Positions 34,688-45,738 of a stretch of DNA of 64,000 nt are shown in pieces. The translations under genes and the position numbers were made by a program. This stretch comes from Tetracladium setigerum. Lineage: Eukaryota > Ascomycota > Leotiomycetes > Helotiales. The DNA is taken from NCBI GenBank assembly GCA_031472005.1, contig PZJY01000008.1, forward strand, positions 1,116,001 through 1,180,000. Reading direction: 5' to 3'. The stretch's first letter is position 1. Every line of letters begins with the position of its first letter. The notes beneath the pieces are model-generated. The model did no database searches and had not been told where the DNA came from. It worked only from the letters and a program-made list of their open reading frames with translations.

Positions 34688-36729
34688 CTATAAGTCTACC
34701 AATGCCTGCACGACTTTTACAATCGGTGGCACCGAAGTCAGTGCTAAGGTAATGATACCAAAAAGACTCATACTGAGACTTGATAGTGCTGCGGCTCTTG
34801 GGTCTGTGACCAGCAAAAGAGCTGTTGCAATAGCCGAGGCATTCCCTCCCATTGTTACACCTCTTGTGACATAATCATCTGCATTTGCCTGTCAGCTTCG
34901 GTCTCCAATCGACTGGTTAAGGGCTTCAACTCGAGCCCCGGGCAAACTAACTCGAGCACCCAAGCACGAGTACAACGGACCTTGTTGACATGAAATAGGA
35001 AACGAAACAGGAAATGAAATTGCATACCTTCCGGAATTCTCAACCAGGCCAAAATCCTATTTCCCACCAGCACACCCAAAATCCCACTCATAATCGCCAA
35101 CGCCGCCCCCGTATTAACATCACCACCCAAATTATTTATAGCTGGGGTCGCCAACGCCAGCGTCAAACTCCTCGCTGCAAATGACAAGCTCCTTTCGGAA
35201 GAAATCCCAATCGCATAACACAACACCGGATACCCAAACAACGAGGCAATCGAAATCGTAATGTTAGGAATCACAATTGCGAAAAAATGTCGCTGCAGTT
35301 CGTGTCGGTAGGAGAACATGGGAAGGGCAAGCGCGACGATGGAGGCGTCAAGGGCACTGCTAAAGATATCGCCTGCACCTGGGGCTGGGAGATTGGATGT
35401 ACCGTACCAAAGGTCGAGATAGCGAGTTTTGGTTTTGTATACGCCAAGGATTTGGTGGAGAGTGTCTCCACGGGCAAGACCCAGAGTCCAGAGACCGACA
35501 ATGGTAATTGCGGATGACACCAGTACAGGGTGGAGGAATTGTTTCCATTTGCCTGGCAGGGCTAGTGCAGCAAAATAAGCGAGGATGTTGAAGCTTAGTT
35601 GGGCGGGCATGGCGTAACCTGTTGAATAATAGACTGGGAGACCGATGAAGATGAACAATATCAACCAGGTCAAGCGGTCGAAGTTCTGGTTGATGAAAGT
35701 TGCCCATCTCTGGGCTCGGCTGAGGGGCAGTGGAGTTTGCAGCATTGGCGTTGGGCGAAGACTTGTTTGGAGAGGAGTTTGGCTATGGCTTTCTGGTGGC
35801 CCGCCTGTGCCTCTTATTTGGTCCGGATCTTGAGCTCGTCGTGGAGGAGCTATTAGATTGTTGGTCGAGTCGTCAGGTGGTGTTCGTGTGCCTTCTAGAG
35901 TGATTTCTGAATCTTGCCTGCTTCGGCCTATGTCTGCAAGAGGGATACTGTCATCTTCATTTCCCATCTCTTCTGCCCTCTCCGTCACGGCTCGTTTGGA
36001 GGATCCGAGGAGGATTTGGAGTCCTCGGACGACGTATGCTGTAACTACAAACATTACGACGAATCCACTTACTGGCTGATGGTTAGATGAGAATCTCATA
36101 AGGGGAGAGCTGACTCACAGAAAACTGCAATAATCGTAGCCACTTCTATTCCGCCAATCGGTGGACTTAAAGGTAGAAGAACGAATCTATAAAAATGAAC
36201 TTCCGATCAATATGTTGCACCCGCGTCCAGACAGGGTACTCACGACGGAGTGAAAAAGAGACTGATATAGCGTAGAGCCCATCCAGCCTTCAACAAGAGT
36301 ATCAGATCGTCATCTCACACAAGCAGATACAGATAAACCCACTGGAATATCAATCACACCAACAACCGCTCTCGTCCTTCTATCTCCAATTGCCCAGTCA
36401 CATAGGAGCAACCCCAAAAACAGCAAAACCAAGCAGGCCACGGCGGGTGGGAACTGCACAGAACTAAGTCTGATAAGTGAATTCACTCCAAAGCATGCTA
36501 ACAAGATAATGAAAACTCCAGCGGGGACGTAGATCCATTCAGTGATATTACGTCGCCAATTCAGACGGAATTCCTGGAGTTTTTGTTGTTAATGATTGTG
36601 ACAGTCACATTGCGATTGCCATGTGAATAAAGGCTCGTTTGCCATTGAGTGGGATGGAGTTTACTGTACCAATTTGAGTGCTTCCAATGCATCTTGAAGA
36701 ATGCTCTGGGAACGATCCTTATTATCCAT
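34688..36729 (-). CDS. LrgA-LrgB fusion membrane protein
   Basis: Six exons (36729-36670, 36573-36343, 36287-36244, 36186-36119, 36071-35028, 34878-34688) give 545 residues, all phases consistent. The N-terminal third has hydrophobic segments with an LrgA-like feel (FPPAVACLVLLFLGLL, then FFTPSFVLLPLSPPIGG). After a hydrophilic linker of about 120 residues comes an LrgB domain: NILAYFAALALPGKWKQFL, ALDASIVALALPMFSYR, SLTLALATPAINNLGGDV and RGVTMGGNASAIATALLL. Bacterial LrgA and LrgB are separate murein-hydrolase regulators; in plants the same fusion (PLGG1) is a plastid glycolate/glycerate transporter. In this fungus the substrate and membrane are unknown. It diverges from the gene at 36956 with 226 bp between starts. 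Confidence 0.85.
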
Positions 36730-36955
36730 TATCTCCGCGTATTCTCCAAGCAATAATTAGATAATTCAATATAGGTAACGCATCATCCGAGGCGAAACAA
36801 AATGAGAGAAAGTCGTGGTCGTGGTGGGTTGTTCTGCCCGATCCTCGGCCCCTCCACAATTTAACGATGACACACCCGAAAGTCAGAAATCTAGCGCGTC
36901 TTCCCGACGCGGTCAACAAACCCCTTCGAAAGCAATCAACTCCGTCCCCGCAATC

Positions 36956-38779
36956 ATGGCTGATGATCACTTCAACACACTCGTAGATGTTCTGCGCGAC
37001 CGAGATATCGCATTCGATCGGAATGCTCTCGAAGAAGCGTATAATGATCCTGAATCACAAGACGTGATTCGGGAGTGGATCAGAGAATATTTGACTCCAG
37101 AGACACTGCTCACGAAAGATGAAGCTGCTTCGTACGCTCCCCTGGTATATACAAAAACAGATTTACATGTATGCTGATTGCTCTAATTTGCAGGTATTCC
37201 GCCTTGATAAAGAGCGGCGAAGCAGATAGGCTCGCAGTACAGGATCTATCGATGGTACAGGGATTAAACGACCAGGAGATTCGCGATGCGATTGAAGAGC
37301 TTAAACGCTCAACGGCGTCTATTGAGAAACAAACTGAGACGCTGAAGCTACAACAAAAAGCTATGAGTGCGTTGGTTAAGAATGAGCACAAGACGAGTCA
37401 GGCGAGGGCGTATAGCGATCAGGCACAGTTGAGGAGGTGGGAGACGGAGAGGAGCCAGGTCGGACAGCAGGTTTGTTTTTTAATGCTCACGAGTTTTCTT
37501 TCAAGGGAATTAAGGCTAATAGGGAGGTGCAGGTGGATGAATTGTCTCAGAGTCTAATTTATCAAGTTGCGGATCTGGAACAGCAGGAGAAGAATATGGA
37601 GATAGAGGTCAAGCAGACCGTCGATAGTGTATTAAGGGCAGATGATAAGCTGTTGACAAGTCTTCAAAAGCTTGCTGCTGATCTTGAGCCGGAGAAAACG
37701 GAAAATCTTGATACCATTGCCCGTATCAGAGAGCTCTGTGCCAGGTGATATCCCACTCTATTGTCCTCAAAAAGAATTGTACTTACGGTTCATTAGGTTG
37801 ATCAAACATACCGTTGAGGGTGTTCGAACAAGACTTGACCGAGTCTATCTCGAGACCTTGAAAGATTCTGGGTCTTTGGACGCCCAGGACTCAGAAAAGC
37901 CAGAAGTAGCCGAACTCCAGGAGGAATTGGAGTCATTGTACGCCGAGATTCTTCCCGTGGCCCAAATGTCAGCCGAACAGCAATTCTTAGAGCCAGCTCT
38001 CCGTATAATCGCTGCTACCGATGGTCAAGGCCAGGAGAGGGCCGTCAAGGCATTTAAATACGTGAGTGTCTAACCGATCATCAAGCAACAAAAAGCATTT
38101 ATTTAACCTCATATCTCCAGATTAACGACTCCCTGCTGTTCCTCATCAACAGAATCAATACCCTTCTCCAACGAGCAGAAGAAAGCCAATCTCACAATAC
38201 AACTCTCCGTGCCGTCCTAACAGCAGCCAAAGCGGAACTAGCGAATCCCTTGATCACCTCCTCCGCCACCAATCCCGCCAGATCAAACACTCCCCGCCGC
38301 CGCAAATCCTCCACCCCCTCGCAATCCCCCTCAAAATGCGCAACCTACGCCGACGCTCTTCCGGCTCTGGTTCAGCCGAAGGTATCGAACCCGAACAACA
38401 GCTTGCGCGCAACCTCGGCCTCGCACTCCCTCTAGACCTCACCACCACCTCCTCCCAGGTCTCTGCACTCGAACAAATTCTTTCAGATCGTCTGCAAAAA
38501 CTCGCCCTCCATTCCTCTAGCCTACAGTCATCTACAGAGGATAGTATTTCGAGTTACCTGCGAAACGCGCATTCTACCTTGCAGCTAGTGCATGATTCAT
38601 TGGTGGGGGAGACGGCTTATGGGAAGGTGGAATTGTTGAATGGGGAGTTAGTAGGGGCTGTAGATACGTTTGGAGATGATGTGGCTTATGTGAAGAGTAA
38701 TTTGGAGGAGATTGATTTGGGGGTCTTGGAAGGGAGGAATGTGAGGAGGGAGGAGATTGTTGAGAGATGGACCCGTTGA
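36956..38779 (+). CDS. Coiled-coil protein, possible HAUS/augmin-3-like subunit
   Basis: Five exons (36956-37131, 37194-37470, 37533-37744, 37797-38061, 38121-38779), phases consistent. About 529 residues, mostly long helices with heptad character (EELKRSTASIEKQTETLKLQ, VADLEQQEKNMEIEVKQ, AELQEELESLYAEILPV). The N-terminal block (NTLVDVLRDRDIAFDRNALE) and the coiled-coil layout remind me of the augmin subunit HAUS3, which helps nucleate microtubules inside the spindle; I hold that loosely. After RRKSSTPSQSPSK the frame shifts; one extra base in 38326-38336 (C5 then A4) joins it to MRNLRRRSSGSGSAEG and the rest. That break matches the other homopolymer deletions in the window. Confidence 0.6.
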
Positions 38780-39151
38780 TTGGAAATGTGAGTAGATAAC
38801 TCTTGAAATTTCAAGAAAATTTGTAAAATCACTTTTTCCTCTATTACGTTGTGTATCATTTGGCGAGATCCAAGAAAGGAAGTGATTAAACCGTTGTCTT
38901 GGGGAGATCTCCTAAACAGTTCTCGGCTAACAACACAGCACCATTTCTTCTCTAAACCATGCTCGGGAAGTCAAAAAGCAGAACCTCACTAACGTCATTC
39001 ACAGAAATGCAATAAGCCGACACTACCATTTTCCACCATAAGCAGGAACCTCTCGTCTCTCGACCCTTTCCATCAGGCCATCTTCCTCTTGCATAAACTC
39101 GCCACGCCTCCCACAAACCACGCACTTGGAAATGCTTTATTCAAGGCGTCG
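38780..39151. other. Convergent 3' flank
   Basis: 372 bp between the stop of the coiled-coil gene and the stop of the secreted-protein gene. No gene seen. Confidence 0.5.
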
Positions 39152-39884
39152 CTAGTGGGCCGTGGGCATTTCAGGACAATCACTAACACGCAAGCGCGCA
39201 ACCTGGCATCTCATTGTTAGCCGGCAAAAGACTTGGAGACGGAAAACCTTAACCTGTGCCCAAGTGCGACCGCGGAATAAACGTACCAGTAGCGGTTCCA
39301 ATACAGTCAGTCTCCCCTGCCCTGTCAGTACAGCCCATCTTCTGAAGACATCCCACGTAGCCAGGGTACAGGAACCATCCGCCTCGCTGTACTGGCACAC
39401 GGAGAAGGGGTCGGGACAATCTCGTTTATAAACAACACTATTCGTGTGGACATAGCAATCTAGAAAGTGAAAGTCATTCATTGCCACCCAGATCAGTAAG
39501 TGGACGAGATTGGGTCGGGTGGAAGGGAGGAGACGACAGGAAAAGGAAAGAAAAGACTGCTATGTACATACATCCGTGACCGATCAAGCCTTGGCCATTA
39601 AGCCAGTATCTGCATTCGCAGCTGGTCAGGACAGTCTGGCTATTCATCCTGGTGCACGACTCGTGGATGTTGTTGTCTAATGGATAACTTCAGTTAGCGC
39701 ACTGTATTCAGATTTCCCCTCGAGGACTACTGGAGTACTATAACGGACTTACAGTTCCTCACTCGCGGGTACACTTTGTTGTTGGCGACCCAGACTCCGT
39801 CGGCCGCTTGAGCCCAAGCGTCAGCACTGGTGAGCGCTAAAGCCAATGTCAGGCCGGTCGATAGAATGAGTTAGTAAAGTGCAT
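39152..39884 (-). CDS. Small secreted Cys-rich protein (effector-like candidate)
   Basis: Three exons (39884-39753, 39676-39572, 39459-39152) with good splice sites (GTAAGT and GTATGT donors). A signal peptide is visible: a hydrophobic run LTLALALTSADA followed by WAQAADGVWVANN. The mature part has about eight Cys (HESC, TSCEC, GYCY, KRDC, FSVC, DGSC, SDC) and no domain I recognise. The ATG at 39884 (MHFT...) reaches the signal peptide only if one base is missing near 39866-39878, the same kind of break as in neighbouring genes. An optional fourth intron (39203-39286, 84 nt, GTACGT...CCAG) would shorten the protein from 181 to 153 residues without changing frame. The secreted role is inferred. 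Confidence 0.55.
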
Positions 39885-40694
39885 TATTGTGGATAGATAG
39901 GAGGGGTTTTGGCGATTGAACTGTTGAGATCATGTAGTGCTACAGGTATGTAGAATTGAACCTTTGTAAGAATAGTGACCATTGTATAACTGTTTATATG
40001 CATCAACCATTCATATTGACTTGGTATATCAAATCTATCATTTACCTACTAGTTACTGTTAAAGCAAAAGAAACGGTCTTTTTTACTTTTTTACGTGATC
40101 TGCATTGGATAGGTTCGGTAACAGGCTACATAAAATGGACGGACTAGTATCAATCGAGTAATATACGAGACATATGAGACGAGTTTAAAGAACGCATGAG
40201 TGCTTAAATACTACACAGTAAGCAGATGACACTAAGTTAATTGGTTAGATTGCTTCTGATATCCTGGTAGTTAGTTCTACCAATCCAACGTCGAATAAGC
40301 TGATCTGCCTCTGGAAGGGCGCAAGTATGGAAATACGGTACCAGGTGAACGGTTTGGCCACTGACAGCACTTGAAATGGGCCCCAAAAGGACTCGTATCC
40401 TTTTAGCCAAAAATAGGTGGGTCGTACTTGCTACAGGTAAGGAGGCTTGCCACCTTATTTCACGTCAGAAAAACCTATACTATCCAGATTGAGGCAATAC
40501 GCTTCCCTACTGATTCCGTGAGCGAGTAGAGTAACGGAAGGCTTTCAGTGCCAAGTTATAAAGGCCTTGGCAAAGAACTGTTACGGTGCTTACCTAGGCA
40601 CTGTACTTACGTAGAAGATGTAAGCTATACATAAGTTCAAGGGCTCATTGGAGTCCATAAGAATTACATTCCTCATTCCGCTGCTTAGCCTACT
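39885..40694. other. Intergenic, AT-rich, no gene seen
   Basis: 810 bp upstream of the secreted-protein gene, including its promoter, and the 3' flank of the epoxide hydrolase gene. No supported coding sequence. Confidence 0.5.
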
Positions 40695-42191
40695 TCACAA
40701 CTTCGCTTGTAAAGCATCATATCCATCCTTCCCTTCCACGACGCCAGCAGCACCACCACCCCTCCCAAACATTGTCCTCAAATCCCTCGCCAACCACTCC
40801 GGTCTCTCAAGAGCCATGAAGTGGCCTCCAGACTCATTATGCGACTCAAAGACTACGGGACCGAGTGTTCGCGCCCATGTTTTTGGGAGTACGGCTAATT
40901 CTTGGGGGTTAAACGCTGATGAGGAATGTCTTGTTAGTGTCTTGAATGCAAGGAGAGTATTTGAAAGAAATAACTCAGAAGGAAGCTCAAACACATACCA
41001 AGACCAAGAGGCACCTTCCCAACCCATTTCTGCACCCCCTCTCTCGTTACCACTCCCCTTTTACTCCCATCAGCGTGCTCAGCCTCATAATAAATCCTCT
41101 GCGCGGCCGCTGGCCCCGCTCTGCTAAATGCATAAATCGAAACCCACTCCAACACTTCCTCATCACTCCACTTATACCCATCCGTCCAATCATGCAACTT
41201 CTCATAAATCCACGCTAGCAAGGCTACGGGACTGTCGTTCAATGCGTAACCTAGGGTTTGCGGTTTGGTGGATTGGAGAATGGCGTAGCCACGGCCTTCG
41301 GTCGCGAACCATTTGCTGCGTGCTAGACCGGCGAGTTCGGTGGAGGTGTAGGGGATGAAGTTGTGTTGGAGGGCGAGGATGGGATTGGATGTGTAGGTTG
41401 GTGGAGCGGAGCGGAGCATGGTCAAGTGGGAGCCTTTGCAAGAACTGGGGTAGAGGATACCAATAGCTCGGGTTATGAAAAAGCCCCAGTCTGTGAGATT
41501 GAAATGTCAGAATGGTGGTTAACGGTTTATGGAATCGAAGTCTTCCAAGTAATTGCTTTGAAAATGATCCGAGTGATTTTGCACAGAAATGATCTGCTTA
41601 CCTCCACCATGGGTAACATATTGTGAATAGCCGAGTTGAAGCATGAGTTTGTGGCATGTTTCTGCAAACTGAGCGAGTGCAAAACCACGAGTTTTGACAC
41701 CGCTACTAAAGCCAAAGTTTGGGAGAGATGGTGCAACGATGTGGAATGCAGGACCACCTGGCGCCGAAAGAAGCGGGAGAAGAAGTTGCACTTCTTTAAA
41801 TGACCCAGGCCCTATTACACCATCAGCTACTGAATCCGACAAGCTATCATAATAACTGTGAAGATATGAACTTACAACCATGAACAAACAACAACGGTAT
41901 GGCATTCTTAACCTCGCTCTTCTGCCACACGAAATGAATATCCAAGTCTTCAAACCCATCTACTTGTATCTCGGTATGAAATTGAGGTAAAGTTTGATTC
42001 AATCGCTGTTCGGCTTGTCGCCAATCCCATGATTCCCAAGCTTTTGTTAGTCTTTTCACGTCAGCGAGGGGAACCCCCATGTCCCATTCTGAGTTGGGGA
42101 GTTCATCGGGGAAGGAAGCGAGTGAGAGTTTGGCCTTGAGGGTGTCGATTTTCGATTGGGGCACAGATATTTGGAAGGGTTGTGGTGGCAT
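40695..42191 (-). CDS. Microsomal-type epoxide hydrolase
   Basis: Four exons (42191-41876, 41811-41602, 41490-40999, 40915-40695) encode 412 residues. The N-terminal EHN region (FQISVPQSKIDTLKAKL, then SWDWRQAEQRLNQTLPQF and HTEIQVDGFEDLDIHFV) precedes an alpha/beta-hydrolase. The oxyanion motif HGWPGSF, the nucleophile elbow THGGDWGFF with the catalytic Asp, the lid QSTKPQTLGYALNDSP and the C-terminal His in SGGHFMALERPEWL are all present, so an active enzyme is expected. It hydrolyses epoxides to diols, in detoxification or secondary metabolism. No obvious N-terminal anchor, so probably soluble. The frame is intact. Confidence 0.93.
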
Positions 42192-42839
42192 TGTGGGCGT
42201 TTGGTGGGTTGGTCTGGTATTAATGTGCGAGAGATTTCAGGTTGAGATGTGATTTGGCAATTAAGAGTTGTTGGTGAAATGGGGAGTTTAACGACCCAGA
42301 GCGAAATGAATCCCCTGAGAAGAAATGAACGTCTGGTAGTTGCTTTTGAGTCTTAATCGCCTTCAATTGCTGTGCAAAGGGCAATGCTAGGAAGTGAGGA
42401 AGTGGTGGTGATTGCTATCTAATGACGTTGAAACGTCAATATGGCTTCTGAAGCATTTCGACCCCGCATTTCACTGGATAAACTCCCTTCCCCTCCGGAC
42501 AACCGACGCCCTGCACAAGACTTTGATCAGTATTCTTCACATACCAGAGTTACCAAAAGTGGAAATGATAGGCATCTAAAATGAGATTATGAAATGTTCT
42601 GGCTCGAATTTTCACGACTGTCTTGGAATTGCCGTGGGATGAAATATTCGCTTAGATTCGGCTACTTCTATTATTGCCATATTCCGCCTACCAACCTCGG
42701 GTACGTGTGATTCATTTCGTGCCTATTTTACAGAGTCATTAATCCTCCGTTCTCTTTCAAAATCGTCCGGCCTTTCCCGCTGGGTATACAATTCGCCAAA
42801 CGCCCGTTTCCATTTAACTCGCTAAAAAAAAGTAATTCA
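42192..42839. other. Intergenic, no gene seen
   Basis: 648 bp between the epoxide hydrolase start and the ECM14 stop, both on the minus strand. Nothing supported. Confidence 0.5.
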
Positions 42840-44661
42840 TCATCTCCTGCGCCTCCTGAGTTCCCAGATTTCTTCCTCGGCATCCTCCTCGACATCATCC
42901 TGTGTCGCTTGTTCGCTTGGCACAACTGGATCGAATGGTACGGCCTTGTGTAACTCGTCTAGGAGATTGGTCTCTATGCCCTTGTTGCTCAGGAGGAAAT
43001 CCCCGAAGTATTTGATGGCATTGTAAGCTTCTTCTCCTGTTGGGATAATATTGTCGCTCGGTAGCAAGAATCCGTAGCTACCCGTATCACGGAGTTTTAT
43101 CTGATAACTGTAGCGAACATGCATTTCATGGTAGAACCAGTCAATGGCAGATCCACCTCCAGTCTCCATTCTCGAGGCTGCTACCGACCCTTTGACTCTC
43201 GAGGAAACAGCACCCTCGCAAGCCGAGGCAACACCATATGTCTCTCCGCTTGAAATTCGGATCGCCTTCGCAAGGCCCATTCCCAACTCTTCCAAGTTTT
43301 CGAGGCTCGGGGGATTGTGTGAACACGAGTATGAATATGGATACAAAACTTGTTGGGAGTATGAATGGAGATCCAAGAACCCAACAATCTTAACCCCATT
43401 ATTCTTGGTTTCGTTCTTGGCCCAGGCGGCCAGTCTGTGTGACTCCACTGCTTGGAATGGTTCCTCGCCAGGATAGCTCTCCGAGCATGGATTACTCTGA
43501 TAGGTCTTTCCATCCCATTCATATCCAAAACCACGGTCCAGGTCCAGGCCGCGGCAGAATCGGAGGCTCGTCTGTTGACGATTCTTTCGCCACAACCGAT
43601 CATTCTCCCAGGTGTAAACATAACCATCAGGATTAATTGTCGGGATGAAGACGAAATCGAATTCTTGAAGAAGTTTGGTGATCGCTGGCGACTTTCCATA
43701 GGATGTGATGATCGACCAGGCGATATAGGTGACGGTGCTCACCGAGATCCATTCACGGGCGTGTGAGCCTCCTGTGATGATGATTGTTCGCCTAGGCTTA
43801 TCCGATTCCTGTGGCAAGTTTGGCGATACTCCTACGCGAAGCGCGGGTATATTCCGACCCTCGTAGGACGTTCCAATATTTATCATTCGTACGTGTGTGG
43901 TGAACATGGATGCCATTAGCCGCATCCATGGCACAATGACCGAAAATGGTTGGTAATCTTCAAAAAAGAGATTGTCACCGCCATCTTTGATTTTAACATC
44001 CTTTGCCTTCAAATCGGGAGTGAAAGCCCTTACGATATGGCTCGGTGGAAATGTCGGTTGCTCGAAAGCGATTGAGGGGTAGGATTGGTAAATCGTCTTG
44101 GCCAGGTCCGGCATCAGATTGGAGTAGGCCTTGTGCAGCGATTTTGGCAGCAGGCCGATGAGAGAGGGAACCTATGTCTGATGAGCGTCATTCCTCAAGA
44201 ATTTCAGGCTTACGTACATCGTCCTCACGCAATCGGATGTCTGCCCAATTGTTGGTGAAGTCCCACACGTCCAAGAACAATGTATTTGCCGCCGCCGCCA
44301 GGGCGCGCTCTTCTTCTGGAGTAGTCAGATTGAATCGAAGGACAATTTCTCCTCCATATTTCGCCAGAAGATTTCCGGGCAGTTGGGGTGTGGAAATCGG
44401 AGAGGTTGGCTTATCAAGCTTGGATTTAGCCGCCTTTGGAGGCAGACGGAAGAGAGTCTCAATGATGATGTCGCGCAGGTAGATCCATTGCGGATAGATG
44501 GAATGCGATTTATGGGCAGGCTGCTGCTCCGTCGCAAGCTGGGGAGAAGGATTGCTATTGCTGGTGGTCCATGGAACGACGATGGCGTGGACGGAGGCCG
44601 AGAGGCAGATGGCGACAAGGCAGGAGATGAGGATGGATTGAGAGCGGATAGGCTGCAGCAT
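42840..44661 (-). CDS. ECM14: Inactive zinc carboxypeptidase-like protein ECM14
   Basis: Two exons (44661-44218, 44171-42840) with a 46-nt intron; 591 residues. A signal peptide (ISCLVAICLSASVHA) and a carboxypeptidase propeptide-like region lead into an M14 fold. Zinc ligands are kept: GGSHAREWIS (HxxE) and FLDLHSYSQ. The substrate Arg is kept in LWRKNRQ. Two positions depart from active enzymes: GLDLDRGFG stands where DxNRNF is usual, and the catalytic Glu is Lys in QIKLRDTGSYGF. This matches the ECM14 subfamily, regarded as catalytically inactive and linked to cell-wall assembly in yeast. It should be secreted or vacuolar. The C-terminus is acidic, then ends in Arg-rich residues. Confidence 0.93.
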
Positions 44662-45334
44662 CTTGCCGTCGTATCAAGTCATCTGCTCGCGCTCTGATGA
44701 GTGGTTGTGGGTTGTGGGTTAAAGGTTGATGATATATTTCATATCAATCGGAGGAGGGAAGAATTTATTGATGGGGGAAGGAGATGGAGAAAGAGGGAGG
44801 GGAGGGGGGAGTTCAAACAAGGAAGCCTGCCCTGCCCTGGCCTGGCCTCTGCTCCATTTATTGTTCTCGCGCACGTCGAGTTACGAATCTTTGGAGCTTG
44901 GCAAACTGTGTGTGTACGGAGGTATAGGTACCTCCGGACCTGTGCTGTGGCTGGTGGCTGGTGGCTGGTGAAGGGTAAGTAAGTACCAGGGGGCCGGAAC
45001 CAACGGCGGTTGTCCCCCAACTTTCAGGTGCAGGAGAGTGGAAGTTTGTCCTGTACGGAGTATGTACTCTACTCTATTTGTACATGCTTCTCCATCTTGC
45101 TACAGCACTGGATGTACTATACATTATTTTATATTGCCACTTCCTTCATCATTCTTCGCTACTTTCTTTTCTTTTTTCCACTGCTTCTCGTCTTCCTTTT
45201 CTTCTTCCTCGGCCCTAAGAAACGTGGACGCCCGCACTACTCCAGTCAGTAGTCCTCAGTACTCCTATCTAACCGCACAGATCAGCCGGGAGAGAACGAG
45301 TGCGCTCTGTTCTGGACTCTCCCCCGTCCTGCCA

Positions 45335-45336
<2 letters not shown>

Positions 45337-45366
<30 letters not shown>
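45337..45366. repeat. (AC)n microsatellite
   Basis: About fifteen AC units followed by a CGCGCG stretch, upstream of the Sec7 gene. Confidence 0.9.
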
Positions 45367-45368
<2 letters not shown>

Positions 45369-45586
45369 GCGCACACCCTGCCACCACCTTCCTGTACAGT
45401 ATCGCGAGAATTGATCTTTACCGGGCCAGAAGGACTCTGCCAATCGCTGGTGTTGTCGCATGGGATCTTGATTGATTCACAGTATCCCCTTCTACACATC
45501 CAACCCTCACTCGTTTCAACGAATCTGCGCTCTCCCGCAACTTCCATTCAGCTCCGAAAGGCTGACGGCGAAGGCTTCCTGCCACC

Positions 45587-45618
45587 ACATACATACATAC
45601 ATACATACATACATACAT
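45587..45618. repeat. (ACAT)n microsatellite
   Basis: About eight ACAT units, roughly 120 bp before the Sec7 ATG. Confidence 0.9.
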
Positions 45619-45738
45619 CCTACACTCCTTGCTTCCTTCCAGTCCTTCTGCACAACAAGGACAGCAGTTGCGGCTCATGAATATCACGAATCCCCACCAT
45701 CCATAACTCCGGAGCGGTTGCTCTCCCTCCTACATACC

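Larger units (their letters stand above)
44662..45738. other. Divergent promoter region with microsatellites
   Basis: 1.1 kb between the divergent ECM14 and Sec7 genes. It contains a GTGGCTG repeat near 44946-44968, an (AC)n and an (ACAT)n microsatellite, and three copies of CCTGCCACCAC. It is probably the promoter and leader of the Sec7 gene. Confidence 0.55.

Noticed and set aside
34554..34874. Plus-strand 106-codon frame
   Set aside because: It is antisense to the last exon of the LrgA-LrgB gene, whose minus-strand reading (RGVTMGGNASAIATA) is clearly the real one.
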